64,000 bases of DNA from Cognatazoarcus halotolerans (GCF_009800965.1 NZ_WUAF01000023.1:1-64000); one strand, 5' to 3'. Counted from the stretch's first letter, positions 42,007-52,048 are shown. Notes: generated by a model from the letters alone, not told the origin. Made by a program: numbers and translations.

Positions 42007-44304
42007 ATGAATCAGGATTTCATCGCAGCAGCGCTCGAGTACCATCGTTCACCGACCAAGGGCAAGATTTCGGTCACCCCGACCAAGAGCCTCACCAATC
42101 AACGTGATCTTGCCCTGGCCTACTCGCCGGGGGTGGCGGCTGCGTGCGACGCCATCGTTGCGGATCCGGGCGATGCACGGGAGTACACCTCGCGTGGCAA
42201 TCTCGTGGCGGTCGTCACCAACGGCACCGCAGTGCTCGGGCTTGGCAACATTGGCCCGCTTGCGTCGAAACCGGTGATGGAGGGCAAGGGCTGCCTTTTC
42301 AAGAAGTTCGCGAACATCGATGTGTTCGATATCGAACTGGCCGAGAATGACCCCGACAAGCTGATCGAGATCATCGCCGCGCTCGAGCCTACGCTAGGTG
42401 GCGTGAATCTCGAGGACATCAAGGCACCGGAATGCTTCTACATCGAACAGAAGCTGCGCGAGCGCATGAAGATTCCGGTCTTCCACGACGATCAGCATGG
42501 CACTGCGATCATTTCGTCGGCAGGCCTGCTGAACGGTCTCAAGGTGGTAGGCAAGCGCATCGATGAGGTCAAGCTGGTGTGCTCCGGCGCCGGTGCGGCG
42601 GCGATCGCTTGTCTCGATCTGATGGTGAGTCTGGGTCTCAGGCGCGAGAACGTCTACGTCTGCGATTCCAAGGGCGTGATCTGGGAAGGCCGGGATGAAA
42701 GGATGGAGCCGAACAAGGCTCGCTATGCCCAGAACACGGCATACCGCACCCTTGCCGATGCAATGGCCGGTGCGGATGTCTTTCTGGGTCTTTCCACTGC
42801 AGGCGTACTCAAGCCCGCCATGGTCGAGTCCATGGCAGACAAGCCCCTGATCTTTGCACTGGCGAACCCGACTCCCGAAATCCTGCCGGAAGAGGCAAAG
42901 CGGGTGCGTCCGGATTGCGTCATCGCAACCGGTCGTTCGGATTACCCGAATCAGGTCAATAACGTGCTGTGCTTTCCGTTCATCTTCCGTGGCGCGCTCG
43001 ATGTCGGTGCGACGAAGATCAACGAAGAAATGAAGCTCGCCTGCGTCAAGGCGATTGCCGAGCTTGCCGAGGCGGAGCAGTCCGACATCGTCGCCAATGC
43101 CTACGCGGGTGCGGATCTGAGTTTCGGCCCGGATTACATCATCCCGACGGCTTTCGATCCGCGACTGATCGTCAAGATCGCTCCAGCGGTTGCCAGGGCG
43201 GCGATGGATTCCGGCGTGGCGACCCACCCGATCGAGGACATGGATGCCTACGTCGCCAGCCTCACTGATCTGGTATACACCTCCGGCATCATCATGAAGC
43301 CCTTGTTTTCGCGTGCCAAGGCACTGGCACCCGAGCAGAAGCGGGTTATCTACGCGGAGGGTGAGGATGAGCGCGTTCTGCATGCCGTGCGGGTCGTCAT
43401 CGAGGAGAAGCTGGCACGCCCGATCCTGATCGGCCGCCCTGCGGTGATCGAACAGCGGATCAAGAAGATCGGCCTCAATCTCGTTCCGGGACGTGACTTC
43501 GAGCTGGTCAACGTCGAGGACGATCCGCGTTATCGCGAACTCTGGACCGATTATCACCAGATGATGTTCCGGGGCGGCGTGACGCCCGAGACCGCAAAGG
43601 CAAAGCTGCGTCGCGATACGACGCTGATTGGCGCGATGCTGCTTCGCCGCGGCGATGCCGACGCGTTGGTGTGCGGCACGTTCGGCACCTACGATTACCA
43701 CGTTCGGCAGGTTCGCGACGTGATCGGGCTGAGTCCCGACGCCAAGCTTCTTGCAACCATGAGCATTCTCTTGCTGCCCAAGCGGGTTCTGGCGATTGCC
43801 GATACCTATGTGAACGAGAACCCCACCGCCGAGGAGGTCGCTGACATCGCCGAGATGGCCGCCGATGAGTTGAAGCGTTTCGGGATCGAGCCGAAGGTAG
43901 CGCTGCTGTCTCACTCCAACTTCGGTAGTTCGCGCTCGAGTTCGGCGCTCAAGATGCGTGCCGCAAGGGACTTGCTGCGGACCCGTCGGCCGGATATCGA
44001 AAGTGATGGCGAGATGCACGCCGACGCGGCATTGAACCTGGATATCCGCAAGAACGCGGCTGCCGAATCGACTCTGGAGAGTGAGGCAAACCTGCTGGTG
44101 ATGCCCAACATCGACGCGGCGAACATCAGCTTCAATCTGTGCAAGTCGGCCAACAGCGACGGCGTGACGGTTGGTCCGATCCTGCTCGGCGCCGGCCGTC
44201 CCGTCCATGTGCTTACGGCGTCGGCAACGGTGCGTCGTCTCGTGAATATCACGGCGATCGCAGTGGTCGATGCGGAGGAGTTGCGCGCTGCCCGTAAGGT
44301 CTGA
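42007..44304 (+). CDS. maeB: NADP-dependent malic enzyme with C-terminal phosphotransacetylase-like domain
   Basis: A 765-residue enzyme that decarboxylates malate to pyruvate. The N-terminal half (to about 430) holds the malic-enzyme motifs [31 protein letters not shown] and [16 protein letters not shown]; the C-terminal half resembles phosphotransacetylase ([46 protein letters not shown]), usually regulatory rather than catalytic in MaeB. Full length. A hairpin terminator follows. Confidence 0.95.
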   Translation: MNQDFIAAALEYHRSPTKGKISVTPTKSLTNQRDLALAYSPGVAAACDAIVADPGDAREYTSRGNLVAVVTNGTAVLGLGNIGPLASKPVMEGKGCLFKKFANIDVFDIELAENDPDKLIEIIAALEPTLGGVNLEDIKAPECFYIEQKLRERMKIPVFHDDQHGTAIISSAGLLNGLKVVGKRIDEVKLVCSGAGAAAIACLDLMVSLGLRRENVYVCDSKGVIWEGRDERMEPNKARYAQNTAYRTLADAMAGADVFLGLSTAGVLKPAMVESMADKPLIFALANPTPEILPEEAKRVRPDCVIATGRSDYPNQVNNVLCFPFIFRGALDVGATKINEEMKLACVKAIAELAEAEQSDIVANAYAGADLSFGPDYIIPTAFDPRLIVKIAPAVARAAMDSGVATHPIEDMDAYVASLTDLVYTSGIIMKPLFSRAKALAPEQKRVIYAEGEDERVLHAVRVVIEEKLARPILIGRPAVIEQRIKKIGLNLVPGRDFELVNVEDDPRYRELWTDYHQMMFRGGVTPETAKAKLRRDTTLIGAMLLRRGDADALVCGTFGTYDYHVRQVRDVIGLSPDAKLLATMSILLLPKRVLAIADTYVNENPTAEEVADIAEMAADELKRFGIEPKVALLSHSNFGSSRSSSALKMRAARDLLRTRRPDIESDGEMHADAALNLDIRKNAAAESTLESEANLLVMPNIDAANISFNLCKSANSDGVTVGPILLGAGRPVHVLTASATVRRLVNITAIAVVDAEELRAARKV

Positions 44305-44321
44305 GGCACGGCGTGGCAAAG

Positions 44322-44352
44322 GGATGGGGCAGCTTCGGCTGCCCCATTTTCG
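44322..44352 (+). terminator. Terminator after maeB
   Basis: TGGGGCAGC (44325-44333) pairs with GCTGCCCCA (44338-44346) around a TTCG tetraloop, followed by TTTT. Located 20 bases after the maeB stop. Confidence 0.88.
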
Positions 44353-44448
44353 TGTCCGGCGGCTGATCGTGCATGGAAATCCTGCCCATCGGGATCAGCG
44401 CTAGAATCGTGACTCCAGATCGTGCGCATCGCGCTGAGGAGACACGCC

Positions 44449-45423
44449 ATGAGCCACGCAATCCGATTCCATCAGACCGGCGGACCCGACGTCCTCAAGT
44501 GGGAATCACTCGATGTACCCCCACCAGCGAGGGGTGAAGCGCAGGTGCGCCATCAGGCGATCGGCCTGAACTATATCGATACCTATCATCGAAACGGCCT
44601 CTATCCGGTGCCATTGCCGTCGGGAATCGGTCAGGAAGGCGCCGGGGTCGTAGAGGCCGTTGGCGAAGGTGTAACCGAAGTGAAGCCGGGCGACCGGGTT
44701 GCTTATGCGGGTGGTCCGCTTGGCGCCTACGCCGAAGTACGTAACATCGCGGCGGCAAATCTGGTGAAGCTGCCCGGGGATATCGATTTCGAGACCGGTG
44801 CGGCAATGATGCTGCAAGGCATGACGGCCCAGTACCTGCTGCGACGGACCTACAGGGTTCAGGCGGGTGACACGATCCTCATCCATGCGGCCGCTGGCGG
44901 AGTGGGTCTTATCGCCTGCCAGTGGGCGAAGGCCTTGGGGGCCACGGTGATCGGTACGGTCGGATCGGAGCAGAAGGCCGAACTCGCGCGCGCCCACGGC
45001 TGTGATCATCCGATTGTCTATACCCGGGAAAACTTTGCAGAGCGTGTGCGCGAGATTACATCGGGGGCCGGTGTGGCCGTGGTCTACGATTCTATCGGCA
45101 AGGATACCTTCATGGATTCGCTGACCTGCTTGCGCCCCATCGGAACGATGGTGTTGTTCGGTGCATCCTCCGGACCCGTTCCGCCGGTCGACCTTGGGTT
45201 GCTGGCGAAGCACGGCTCGCTCTTCGTGACCCGGCCGACGTTGTTTACCTACGTTGCCCGTCGTGATGACTTGATTGCCACGGCAGGAGATCTTTTCGAC
45301 GTGGTGCGAGCGGGCAAGGTAAAGATCGAGGTGAATCAGCGCTATGCGCTGGCGGACGCCACCCAGGCACATGTCGATCTCGAAGCCAGGCGAACCACCG
45401 GCTCGACCATCCTGGTTCCTTGA
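44449..45423 (+). CDS. qor: NADPH:quinone oxidoreductase (zeta-crystallin-like MDR protein)
   Basis: A 324-residue medium-chain dehydrogenase/reductase without zinc ligands. QTGGPDVLKWES at the start, GQEGAGVVEAVG, GDRVAYAGG and the Rossmann AAAGGVGLIACQWAKALGA match the quinone reductase branch. A strong GAGGAG site precedes the ATG, and TAGAAT at 44402-44407 is a likely -10. The next gene begins with a one-base stop/start overlap, so the two are probably co-translated. Confidence 0.9.
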   Translation: MSHAIRFHQTGGPDVLKWESLDVPPPARGEAQVRHQAIGLNYIDTYHRNGLYPVPLPSGIGQEGAGVVEAVGEGVTEVKPGDRVAYAGGPLGAYAEVRNIAAANLVKLPGDIDFETGAAMMLQGMTAQYLLRRTYRVQAGDTILIHAAAGGVGLIACQWAKALGATVIGTVGSEQKAELARAHGCDHPIVYTRENFAERVREITSGAGVAVVYDSIGKDTFMDSLTCLRPIGTMVLFGASSGPVPPVDLGLLAKHGSLFVTRPTLFTYVARRDDLIATAGDLFDVVRAGKVKIEVNQRYALADATQAHVDLEARRTTGSTILVP

Positions 45424-45794
45424 TGAAATCCGGCGCGCGCCACTGTCGGACCTGGGCTGCCAGCGGCCTGCTGGCGTTTGTCCTTGCCGCCTGGGCGGTC
45501 ACGGGCGTGGCCGAGACGCCGCCCTCCGCGGCGGATATCGCGCGCGAGAAGAACGAAGGGCGTCGCGTCGAGGATGATTTCAATGCACGGGTAGCGGCGA
45601 TCGCGGGCGTGCCGCCCGCCCGGATCGAAAAGCTGCTTCCCGACGATCGCCGGATCACGGTTCGCTCGGAGCGCTTCATCGAAGCAATCGAAGCGCGGAT
45701 CAGGCCGCTTTCCGAGGAAGAAAAGGGGGAAATCCGGCGCGCTGACCGTCAACGGCGCGATGCGCTCGGCAACCTAAGACGACCGTCGCGCTAG
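45423..45794 (+). CDS. Small secreted protein of unknown function
   Basis: A 123-residue protein with an N-terminal signal peptide (SGLLAFVLAAWAVTGVAET) and a charged helical mature part (ARVAAIAGVPPARIEKLLPDD, then REKNEG- and EEEKGEIRR-type helices). I do not recognise a family. It overlaps the qor stop by one base (TGATG). Probably periplasmic; function unknown. Confidence 0.65.
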   Translation: MKSGARHCRTWAASGLLAFVLAAWAVTGVAETPPSAADIAREKNEGRRVEDDFNARVAAIAGVPPARIEKLLPDDRRITVRSERFIEAIEARIRPLSEEEKGEIRRADRQRRDALGNLRRPSR

Positions 45795-45818
45795 CCGGCG
45801 CAGACCATTCGGAGCGGA

Positions 45819-46865
45819 TCAGCGGAAAAGGTCGATGCCGCCACTCGCCCGCTGCGCCTTGATTTCTCCCGCGGCGACAAGTTTTTCATAGCATGCAAGC
45901 TGGTTGCGGCCATGGCTCTTGGCGTGGCGTAGCGCCTGTTGGGCGGTTGCCAGCACGTTCTCGGCCGTGTCGCTGCCGGCAATTGCGGCAAGTCCGATGC
46001 ACACGCTTATGTGGCCAACCTGAGGGAAGAGGTGGGCTGCGACCCGCAGGCGGAAGCGCTCGAGGGCACGCGCCGCATCGTCGAAAGCGGCAGGACGCAT
46101 GACGACCACCATGGCTTCACCATCAAATCGGAAAAGCCTGTCCTGGTGGCGAAAACTCTCGCGCATGAGATTGGCCAGCAGTATCAGTACCTCGTCACCA
46201 TAGAGCTGGCCGAATTTTTCATTGATCCGCTTGAAGTGATCGATATCGATCATGGCAAGCCAGTGCGGCGTGGCGACATCGGGGCTCGCGCGACGCTCGG
46301 GATTGTCCCCACGGTCCGGCGGTGCTGTCTGAATCGACGCCAATACTTGTCCGAGGCTGCGATCGAAGGTGCTGCGATTCAGCAGGCCCGTAAGCGCGTC
46401 GCGTTCGCTGTCGTCGAGTCGGCTCAGAACGTTGCGGTAGAACGCGACGACTTCTCCGGTCACCTCGAGTTCGGCTACGGTGAGCGTGCGTTCCCGTACG
46501 AGTTCAATCACGGCCGCAACCTTGCCGTCGAACGCCACGGGTATGCAATGGATGATTTCCGGGCGGTCGGGTACATCGCACGCAAGGATCTGCTCTCCAC
46601 TGACGCAAGCCTCCATCTCGGGCCGCGATTCCAGCTTGATGGACGACAGGGGTTGCTGATAGTCGGAGTCGACGAAAACTACCGAGTCACCTCGAACCCG
46701 GGTCACCTGCTCCAGCAGGGTTGCCGTACCCGCGGCCTGGATCCGGTGTACGCTCGTCTCGGTGGCCCCGACCAGTTGTCGCAATGAACAGGCAATGCCG
46801 AGTTCGACTATGGTGCGCTCGCTGTGCTTGGCGACAGGTTCGACATGGGTAAGCAGATGAATCAT
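45819..46865 (-). CDS. GAF-like plus degenerate GGDEF-domain protein
   Basis: A 348-residue soluble protein. Residues about 20-160 look like a GAF-type sensory domain; the rest is a GGDEF domain (DALTGLLNRSTFDRSL, MIDIDHFKRINEKFGQLYGDEV). The catalytic signature is broken: D248-G-E-A-M252 stands where GGDEF/GGEEF is expected, whereas an RxxD inhibitory-site motif (R239-x-x-D242) remains at the correct spacing. It is thus more likely a c-di-GMP-binding receptor than a cyclase. It is divergent from a rhomboid protease gene. Confidence 0.85.
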   Translation of the reverse strand: MIHLLTHVEPVAKHSERTIVELGIACSLRQLVGATETSVHRIQAAGTATLLEQVTRVRGDSVVFVDSDYQQPLSSIKLESRPEMEACVSGEQILACDVPDRPEIIHCIPVAFDGKVAAVIELVRERTLTVAELEVTGEVVAFYRNVLSRLDDSERDALTGLLNRSTFDRSLGQVLASIQTAPPDRGDNPERRASPDVATPHWLAMIDIDHFKRINEKFGQLYGDEVLILLANLMRESFRHQDRLFRFDGEAMVVVMRPAAFDDAARALERFRLRVAAHLFPQVGHISVCIGLAAIAGSDTAENVLATAQQALRHAKSHGRNQLACYEKLVAAGEIKAQRASGGIDLFR

Positions 46866-47013
46866 CGCGGCTGGGGCTCGAAAAGGTCCGGCTGACGCCG
46901 ATTCTAGCCCGCTTTTGCGGGATCGCCGACCTGTTTGTCCAGGCCTGCGGCGTCCGGCATACCGATCGGTCGCTAACCGCTACACTCTCGGCTCGACTCT
47001 TGTTCCTGGTCAC

Positions 47014-48135
47014 ATGCATTACGACGATTTTCTCGAAGGACTCTACGCCCGGGTGCCGCGAGCCGGCGTGACGCTCGCTCTGGTTTCCCTGAACCTGGCG
47101 ATCTATGCCGTCCTTGCATTCCAGTCCGGCCGGATCTGGACCCTGGGTACGCCGCTATTGCTTGCCTGGGGGGGCAACGAAGGGGCACATACATTGGCCG
47201 GGGAGCCGTGGCGGTTGCTGAGCGCATTATTCCTTCATGGCGGCGCGCTACACGTTGGGCTGAATATGCTGGCGCTCTACCAGATCGGCCAGTTGGTCGA
47301 GAGGATGTTCGGGCATTGGCGCTATCTGGCCGTTTACCTGGGGTCGGGGGTGGTGGGCGGCGTCGCAAGTCTGTGGTGGCGACAAAATGTGGTCAGCATC
47401 GGGGCTTCCGGTGCGATTTTTGGACTGTTCGGTGCAATGCTGGTGTTCCTGCTGGTGCATCGCCGCGCAATTCATGCCGAGGTGTTTCGCTCCCTGCGCA
47501 AGGCGACGCTGGGGCTGATCGGATACTCACTGCTGATCGGTTTCGTGATTCCGGGAATTGACAACGCTGCCCATGTCGGTGGCTTGATCGGTGGGGTGCT
47601 GCTCGGAGTGTCGCTTGCGGTGCCTCGGCCCCTCCGGCGCAGTGCGAGTATCGTCGGCGTGGTCGCGAGCGCCGCGCTTTGTCTGCTTGTGTGGCACGAT
47701 ATCCCGGCGCCGCGTCGCACGGTCCTTCCCGATGCGTTCAGACTCGACGCTGTCCAGTCGCTGATCGAGGCCCAACCGGATCTGGTCGGTACCGAAGAAG
47801 CCATCGTTCGCGGGCTGGGAGATGGTTCGGTCTCGAAGGTGTCTGCGCTCGAAGAGATCGAGCGCCAGCTTCTACCGCGATGGGAGCGGTTGGTCGCGGC
47901 CCTTACCGCAGAGGCCCCGCGGACGGGTGACTGGCGTGCCGCTGAGCTGCTTCGTTACGCAGGTGCGCGGCGCGACGCACTTCGTGCTTTGGCGTTGGGG
48001 CTGCAGACCGGCCACGTCGGGTGGATCGAGAGTGCCGCGACGCTTCGTCGGGAAGCCGCGGATGCACTCGCCGATTATCGGCTGCGCGATTCACTGGAGC
48101 GCGCCCGTGAGGCAAGAGGGGTGGGAACTCGCTGA
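47014..48135 (+). CDS. Rhomboid family intramembrane serine protease with long cytosolic tail
   Basis: A 373-residue membrane protein. The rhomboid core (to about 215) carries HGGALHVGLNML, the GASGAIFG serine motif with Ser132, and AAHVGGLIGG with His187, forming the Ser-His dyad in the membrane. A roughly 150-residue C-terminal extension without a recognisable domain follows, with a helical, charged character and conserved-looking DALRLDAVQSLIE-type segments. Substrates are unknown. The start at 47014 is chosen by membrane topology; a longer frame reads into the preceding intergenic region. Confidence 0.88.
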   Translation: MHYDDFLEGLYARVPRAGVTLALVSLNLAIYAVLAFQSGRIWTLGTPLLLAWGGNEGAHTLAGEPWRLLSALFLHGGALHVGLNMLALYQIGQLVERMFGHWRYLAVYLGSGVVGGVASLWWRQNVVSIGASGAIFGLFGAMLVFLLVHRRAIHAEVFRSLRKATLGLIGYSLLIGFVIPGIDNAAHVGGLIGGVLLGVSLAVPRPLRRSASIVGVVASAALCLLVWHDIPAPRRTVLPDAFRLDAVQSLIEAQPDLVGTEEAIVRGLGDGSVSKVSALEEIERQLLPRWERLVAALTAEAPRTGDWRAAELLRYAGARRDALRALALGLQTGHVGWIESAATLRREAADALADYRLRDSLERAREARGVGTR

Positions 48136-48282
48136 TTTCGGTGACATTTCCTCCTTCTGAACGGCGGGCGGACCTTGTCGTGCGGCACTGCACGTAGCCT
48201 TTGCGCTGGGGTAAAATGCGGGAATTTTTGAAGAAGTGCGCTTCTTTATAAGGGCGTGCTAATATTTCGCCGGGAGCTACAG

Positions 48283-48936
48283 ATGAACTTCGAACGAGCG
48301 CGTTTCAATATGGTCGAGCAACAGGTCAGGCCCTGGGAGGTTCTGGACAACGACGTCCTCGATCTCATGATGACCGTAAAGCGTGAAGAGTTTGTCCCGG
48401 CAGCCCACAAGACGCTGGCCTTTTCGGAAACCGAGATTCCGATTGGTTGTGGTCAGGTCATGCTTACGCCGGTCATGGAAGGAAAGGTGCTGCAGGCCGT
48501 CCAGGTGAAGCGCTCCGATCAGGTTCTCGAGATCGGGGCAGGTTCGGGCTATTTTGCAGCCTTGCTTGCTGCGCGTGCAGAGTGGGTGAGAAGCATCGAG
48601 ATCGAGCCCGCGTTGGTGGCCCTGGCTCACGACAACCTTGCGCGTAATGATGTCCAGAATGTGATCGTCGAAGAGGGTGACGGAGCCCAGGGCTGGGCAA
48701 GAAACGCACCGTACGATCTGATCGTTCTTTCGGGTGGCGTCCCCGTGCTTTCCCATGGTCTGCTTGAGCAGCTCAAGGTAGGTGGGCGCCTGTTTGCCTT
48801 CGTGGGCGAGGCGCCGATGATGAGTGCCCGTCTGATTACCTGCGTGGCCGAAGGCCAGTTCCGTACTGAAGATCTTTTCGAGACCATGGTGCCGATGCTG
48901 CGTAATGCGCCGGCGCGCGATCACTTCAGTTTCTGA
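48283..48936 (+). CDS. PIMT-like protein methyltransferase
   Basis: A 217-residue SAM-dependent methyltransferase of the protein-L-isoaspartate O-methyltransferase family. The SAM site VLEIGAGSGYFAALLAA and the later IVLSGGVPVL fit. The segment usually reading GQTISQP is altered to GCGQVMLTP, so a repair role should not be assumed. A GGGAG site lies upstream of the ATG. It leads a run with a rhodanese and a TolC-type gene. Confidence 0.85.
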   Translation: MNFERARFNMVEQQVRPWEVLDNDVLDLMMTVKREEFVPAAHKTLAFSETEIPIGCGQVMLTPVMEGKVLQAVQVKRSDQVLEIGAGSGYFAALLAARAEWVRSIEIEPALVALAHDNLARNDVQNVIVEEGDGAQGWARNAPYDLIVLSGGVPVLSHGLLEQLKVGGRLFAFVGEAPMMSARLITCVAEGQFRTEDLFETMVPMLRNAPARDHFSF

Positions 48937-48943
48937 GAAAAGC

Positions 48944-49267
48944 ATGAAGCAGATGATGCCGACCGAGCTCAAAGCATGGCTTGACGACCGTGGTCGGGAG
49001 CCGCCGTTGCTGCTCGACGTGCGTGAGCCATGGGAATTCAGCATGTGCAGCATCGAAGGTTCTCTGGCCATGCCGATGAATTCCGTCCCGGCCCGCTTCC
49101 GAGAGCTCGATGCGGGGCGGCAGGTCGTGGTGATCTGCCACCACGGCGGTCGTAGCATGCAGGTGGCAATGTTTCTTGAGCGCCAAGGTTTTTCCCAGGT
49201 AATCAACCTGGCAGGGGGTGTTGCGGGGTGGGCGGCGCAGGTCGATTCATCGATGGCAACGTACTGA
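48944..49267 (+). CDS. Rhodanese-domain protein
   Basis: A 107-residue single-domain sulfurtransferase. LLLDVREPWEFSMCSIEGSLAMPMNSVP, then CHHGGRSMQVAMFL with the active-site Cys in VICHHGGRS, and GFSQVINLAGGVAGW are typical. It starts 7 bases after the methyltransferase stop. A role in sulfur transfer or redox sensing is possible; no partner is evident. Confidence 0.9.
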   Translation: MKQMMPTELKAWLDDRGREPPLLLDVREPWEFSMCSIEGSLAMPMNSVPARFRELDAGRQVVVICHHGGRSMQVAMFLERQGFSQVINLAGGVAGWAAQVDSSMATY

Positions 49268-49300
49268 ATCGGCCAACATGGCGAACAAGCGAGAGGCAAG

Positions 49301-50605
49301 ATGAAGAGGGCAATAGCGGTACTGATATCTGGCGTACTGTCATCGGGTGCGGGGGCTGCGAATCTACTCGAAGTCTATCGCGATGCAATTGCCAATGATG
49401 CCGATTTCGCCTCGGCGCGGGCGGAGCGTGATGCAGGCCAGGAGAAGGCCGTTCAGGGGCGTGCCGGCCTGATGCCCGGTATCGGCCTGGCTGCGAATAC
49501 CACGTTCAACGACGCTACTTACGCGACGCGTGACTATCGCTATAACAGCAACGGCTATGGTGCGGAACTCAGCCAGCCGTTGTTTCGCATGCAGAACTGG
49601 GTTCAATACAAGCAGGGGCAATTGCAGACCGGGCTGGCAACGACCCGTTTCGAGCTTGCCCGGCAGGATTTGATCCTGAGGGTGGCGACAGCGTATTTCG
49701 ACGTCTTGAATGCCCAGGATGCGCTCGATGCCGTACGTTCTCTCAAAGCCGCAGCAGAGCAGCAGCTGCAGCTTGCGAAGAAGAGCTTCGAGGTCGGCAC
49801 CGTGACGATCACGGATGTGCATGAGGCTCAGTCACGCCACGATCTCGCCAGTGCTCAGGAAATTGCCGGCAGTAACGATCTCGTGGTCAAACGCCAGACG
49901 CTCGCGAGGCTCGTAGGCAAGGAGCCCGAGTTGTTGAGCAGGTTGCGCAAGGGCGTCACGCTCGAGCGCCCTCAACCCGACGACATGCAGCAATGGGTGA
50001 AAGCTGCTGTCGACGAAAGCTATAGTGTCCAGGCGCAAAAGCTCGCTGCAGAGATTGCCAGCCGTGAAGTTGACAGGAATCGCGCCGCCCACCTCCCTAC
50101 TGTGGATGTGGTCGCCCGTTACAATCAGGCCAATACTGGCTTGCCGATCGCGACTGCCGACCGAACGACGATTCGGAGCATCGGCCTCGAACTCAACATG
50201 CCGCTCTTTCAGGGAGGCGCTCTGACGTCGCGTGATCGGGAGGCCGCAGCGCTCAAGCTCAAGGCCGATTCGGATCTCGAGTCTGCACGGCGAGCATCGG
50301 CATTGGCTGCGCGACAGGCCTACCTCGGCGTGACCAGTGGGATGGCTCAGATCAAGGCGCTGGAGGCAGCGGAGATATCTTCCCGCTCGGCCTTGGATGC
50401 CAACCGCCTCGGCTACGAAGTTGGTGTGCGAATCAACATTGACGTGCTCAACGCCCAGTCGCAGCTTGCCGATACTACCAAGCAGCTAGCCAAGGCGCGT
50501 TACGATACCCTTCTCGCCCAGTTGCAGCTTGAAGCGGCTGCCGGGGCGCTTGACGAAGAAGACGTCCAGCGAGTCAATGCCTTGCTGGAGACGGCGCCGG
50601 ATTGA
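49301..50605 (+). CDS. tolC: TolC-family outer-membrane efflux protein
   Basis: A 434-residue outer-membrane channel with signal peptide (ends SGAGA) and the internally repeated helical structure of TolC (LLEVYRDAIANDADFASARAE, then a second copy around GMAQIKALEAAEISS). NAQDALDAV, VGTVTITDVHEAQSRHD and YEVGVRINIDVLNAQSQL are classic TolC motifs. It forms a tripartite exit duct with an inner-membrane pump not in the window. It follows the rhodanese by 33 bases and converges on waaA. Confidence 0.92.
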   Translation: MKRAIAVLISGVLSSGAGAANLLEVYRDAIANDADFASARAERDAGQEKAVQGRAGLMPGIGLAANTTFNDATYATRDYRYNSNGYGAELSQPLFRMQNWVQYKQGQLQTGLATTRFELARQDLILRVATAYFDVLNAQDALDAVRSLKAAAEQQLQLAKKSFEVGTVTITDVHEAQSRHDLASAQEIAGSNDLVVKRQTLARLVGKEPELLSRLRKGVTLERPQPDDMQQWVKAAVDESYSVQAQKLAAEIASREVDRNRAAHLPTVDVVARYNQANTGLPIATADRTTIRSIGLELNMPLFQGGALTSRDREAAALKLKADSDLESARRASALAARQAYLGVTSGMAQIKALEAAEISSRSALDANRLGYEVGVRINIDVLNAQSQLADTTKQLAKARYDTLLAQLQLEAAAGALDEEDVQRVNALLETAPD

Positions 50606-50728
50606 TCGTTTGTCAGGTGGCCGCGGGCTGTTCAGAGATGCTCTGATCGGGGCTGGCATTGCGCGATAGCCTCTCTGCGTCTGCATTGTTGCCCATGGCC
50701 ATGGCTGGTCTCGGATGACGAGTGATGG

Positions 50729-52048
50729 CTAAGCCCCGCTGCTTGAGCCATGGCTGCAAATGTTTGCACCGGGCGCTATCTGATCGGGGTGGATCCAGCC
50801 TTCCAGCAGGTGGACCGTCCTTTCCGTCGCGCCACGATGAGCGCGCGCAAATGCCAGCCCGGCGTCCGCCATCAGGGTGAGCTCTAGAGGGCGGTCGAGC
50901 AGATCCAGGGCGGTTTGCATCCCATCGTCCTCATTTTCGGCTCTGACGGCAGCGCCCGCCTCTAGAGCGAGTCGGCTGACGTCAGCAAAATTGAATGTAT
51001 GCGGGCCGATGACGACTGGCGTGCCCACTGCGCAGGATTCGATCAGGTTTTGTCCCCCTAGCGGCTGCCAGGACCCACCGATGAGGGCAATGTCGGCGGC
51101 AGCGTAGTAGGCAAACATCTCGCCCATGCTGTCCCCAACCAAGACATCGATGGCGTGATCGATCATGCGATTGTCCGAGCGAAGCGCGATTCGCAGTCCC
51201 CGGCTGCGGGCCTGCTCCGCGACCTCGATGAAGCGGTGAGGGTGGCGAGGAACCAGAATCAATAGATCGCCGGGGTGGCGCTGTTTCATGAACGCCGTCA
51301 TGAGCGGGACTTCTTCGCCCTCTCGTGTACTTGCTGCAAGGATCGTTCTGCGTCCGCCGATCCATTTTCGAAACGTCTGCGCCAGATCAAGCTGGCGTGG
51401 AGGTGGAAGGATGTCGAATTTAAGGTTGCCGGTCACTTCCGGCGCATTGGCTCCGCACGCGAGAAGTCGCCGTGCATCGGCGTCCGTTTGGGCAGCAACA
51501 AGGTCGAATGCGCCGAATACCGCTTTGCCAAAGGTGCCGAGACGTCCATATCCTTGCGCTGACCGCGGCGAGAGGCGTGCGTTGACAAGCGCCATCGGGA
51601 TGTCCATCGCGCGCGCCTCGAAGATCAGATTTGGCCAGACCTCGGTTTCCATTACCGCGCCAAGGGTCGGTGAAAAATGATGCAGGAAACGCCGGGCAAA
51701 CCATGGTAGATCCCATGGCAGATAGGCGAGGCGCACTCGATCTCCGTGGTGACGGAACAGCTCCGCGGCCGTCTCCCGTCCGGTAGGCGTCATCTGAGTG
51801 AGCAGGATGCGAGTTTGTCCCGAACGTGCCAGCAATGCCTCGATCAGAGGCTGGGCGGCTCGGGTTTCTCCAACGGATACGGCATGAATCCAGATCGGCC
51901 TGTCGATAGCGGGCGGGTTTCGGTAAAGCGAGAGACGTTCGCCGACGCCTTGCCAGTAAGGCCTCTGGCTGAGTCCCCTCCAGCCGACCCGCAGCAGGGC
52001 CAACGGCAGGGCAAGTATCCAGATCGCTGTATAAATTGATCGCCACAT
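50729..52048 (-). CDS. waaA: 3-deoxy-D-manno-octulosonic acid transferase
   Basis: A 439-residue GT-B enzyme (KdtA) adding Kdo to lipid A, anchored by an N-terminal helix (SIYTAIWILALPLALL). PIWIHAVSVGETRAAQPLI, ETEVWPNLI, AASTREGEE and GGSWQPLGGQNLIE match the family. The start at 52048 is chosen to give this N-terminal anchor; a longer frame continues upstream without support. It is divergent from the nucleotide-sugar epimerase that opens the polysaccharide locus. Confidence 0.95.
   Translation of the reverse strand: MWRSIYTAIWILALPLALLRVGWRGLSQRPYWQGVGERLSLYRNPPAIDRPIWIHAVSVGETRAAQPLIEALLARSGQTRILLTQMTPTGRETAAELFRHHGDRVRLAYLPWDLPWFARRFLHHFSPTLGAVMETEVWPNLIFEARAMDIPMALVNARLSPRSAQGYGRLGTFGKAVFGAFDLVAAQTDADARRLLACGANAPEVTGNLKFDILPPPRQLDLAQTFRKWIGGRRTILAASTREGEEVPLMTAFMKQRHPGDLLILVPRHPHRFIEVAEQARSRGLRIALRSDNRMIDHAIDVLVGDSMGEMFAYYAAADIALIGGSWQPLGGQNLIESCAVGTPVVIGPHTFNFADVSRLALEAGAAVRAENEDDGMQTALDLLDRPLELTLMADAGLAFARAHRGATERTVHLLEGWIHPDQIAPGANICSHGSSSGA

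Noticed and set aside
42394-44319. 641-residue minus-strand frame opposite maeB
   Set aside because: Long only because of high GC; maeB is intact on the other strand with all catalytic motifs.
48230-48247. Short AAGAAG/CTTCTT hairpin upstream of the PIMT-like gene
   Set aside because: Only six A/T-rich pairs; may be a leader structure but cannot be called a riboswitch or terminator from sequence.
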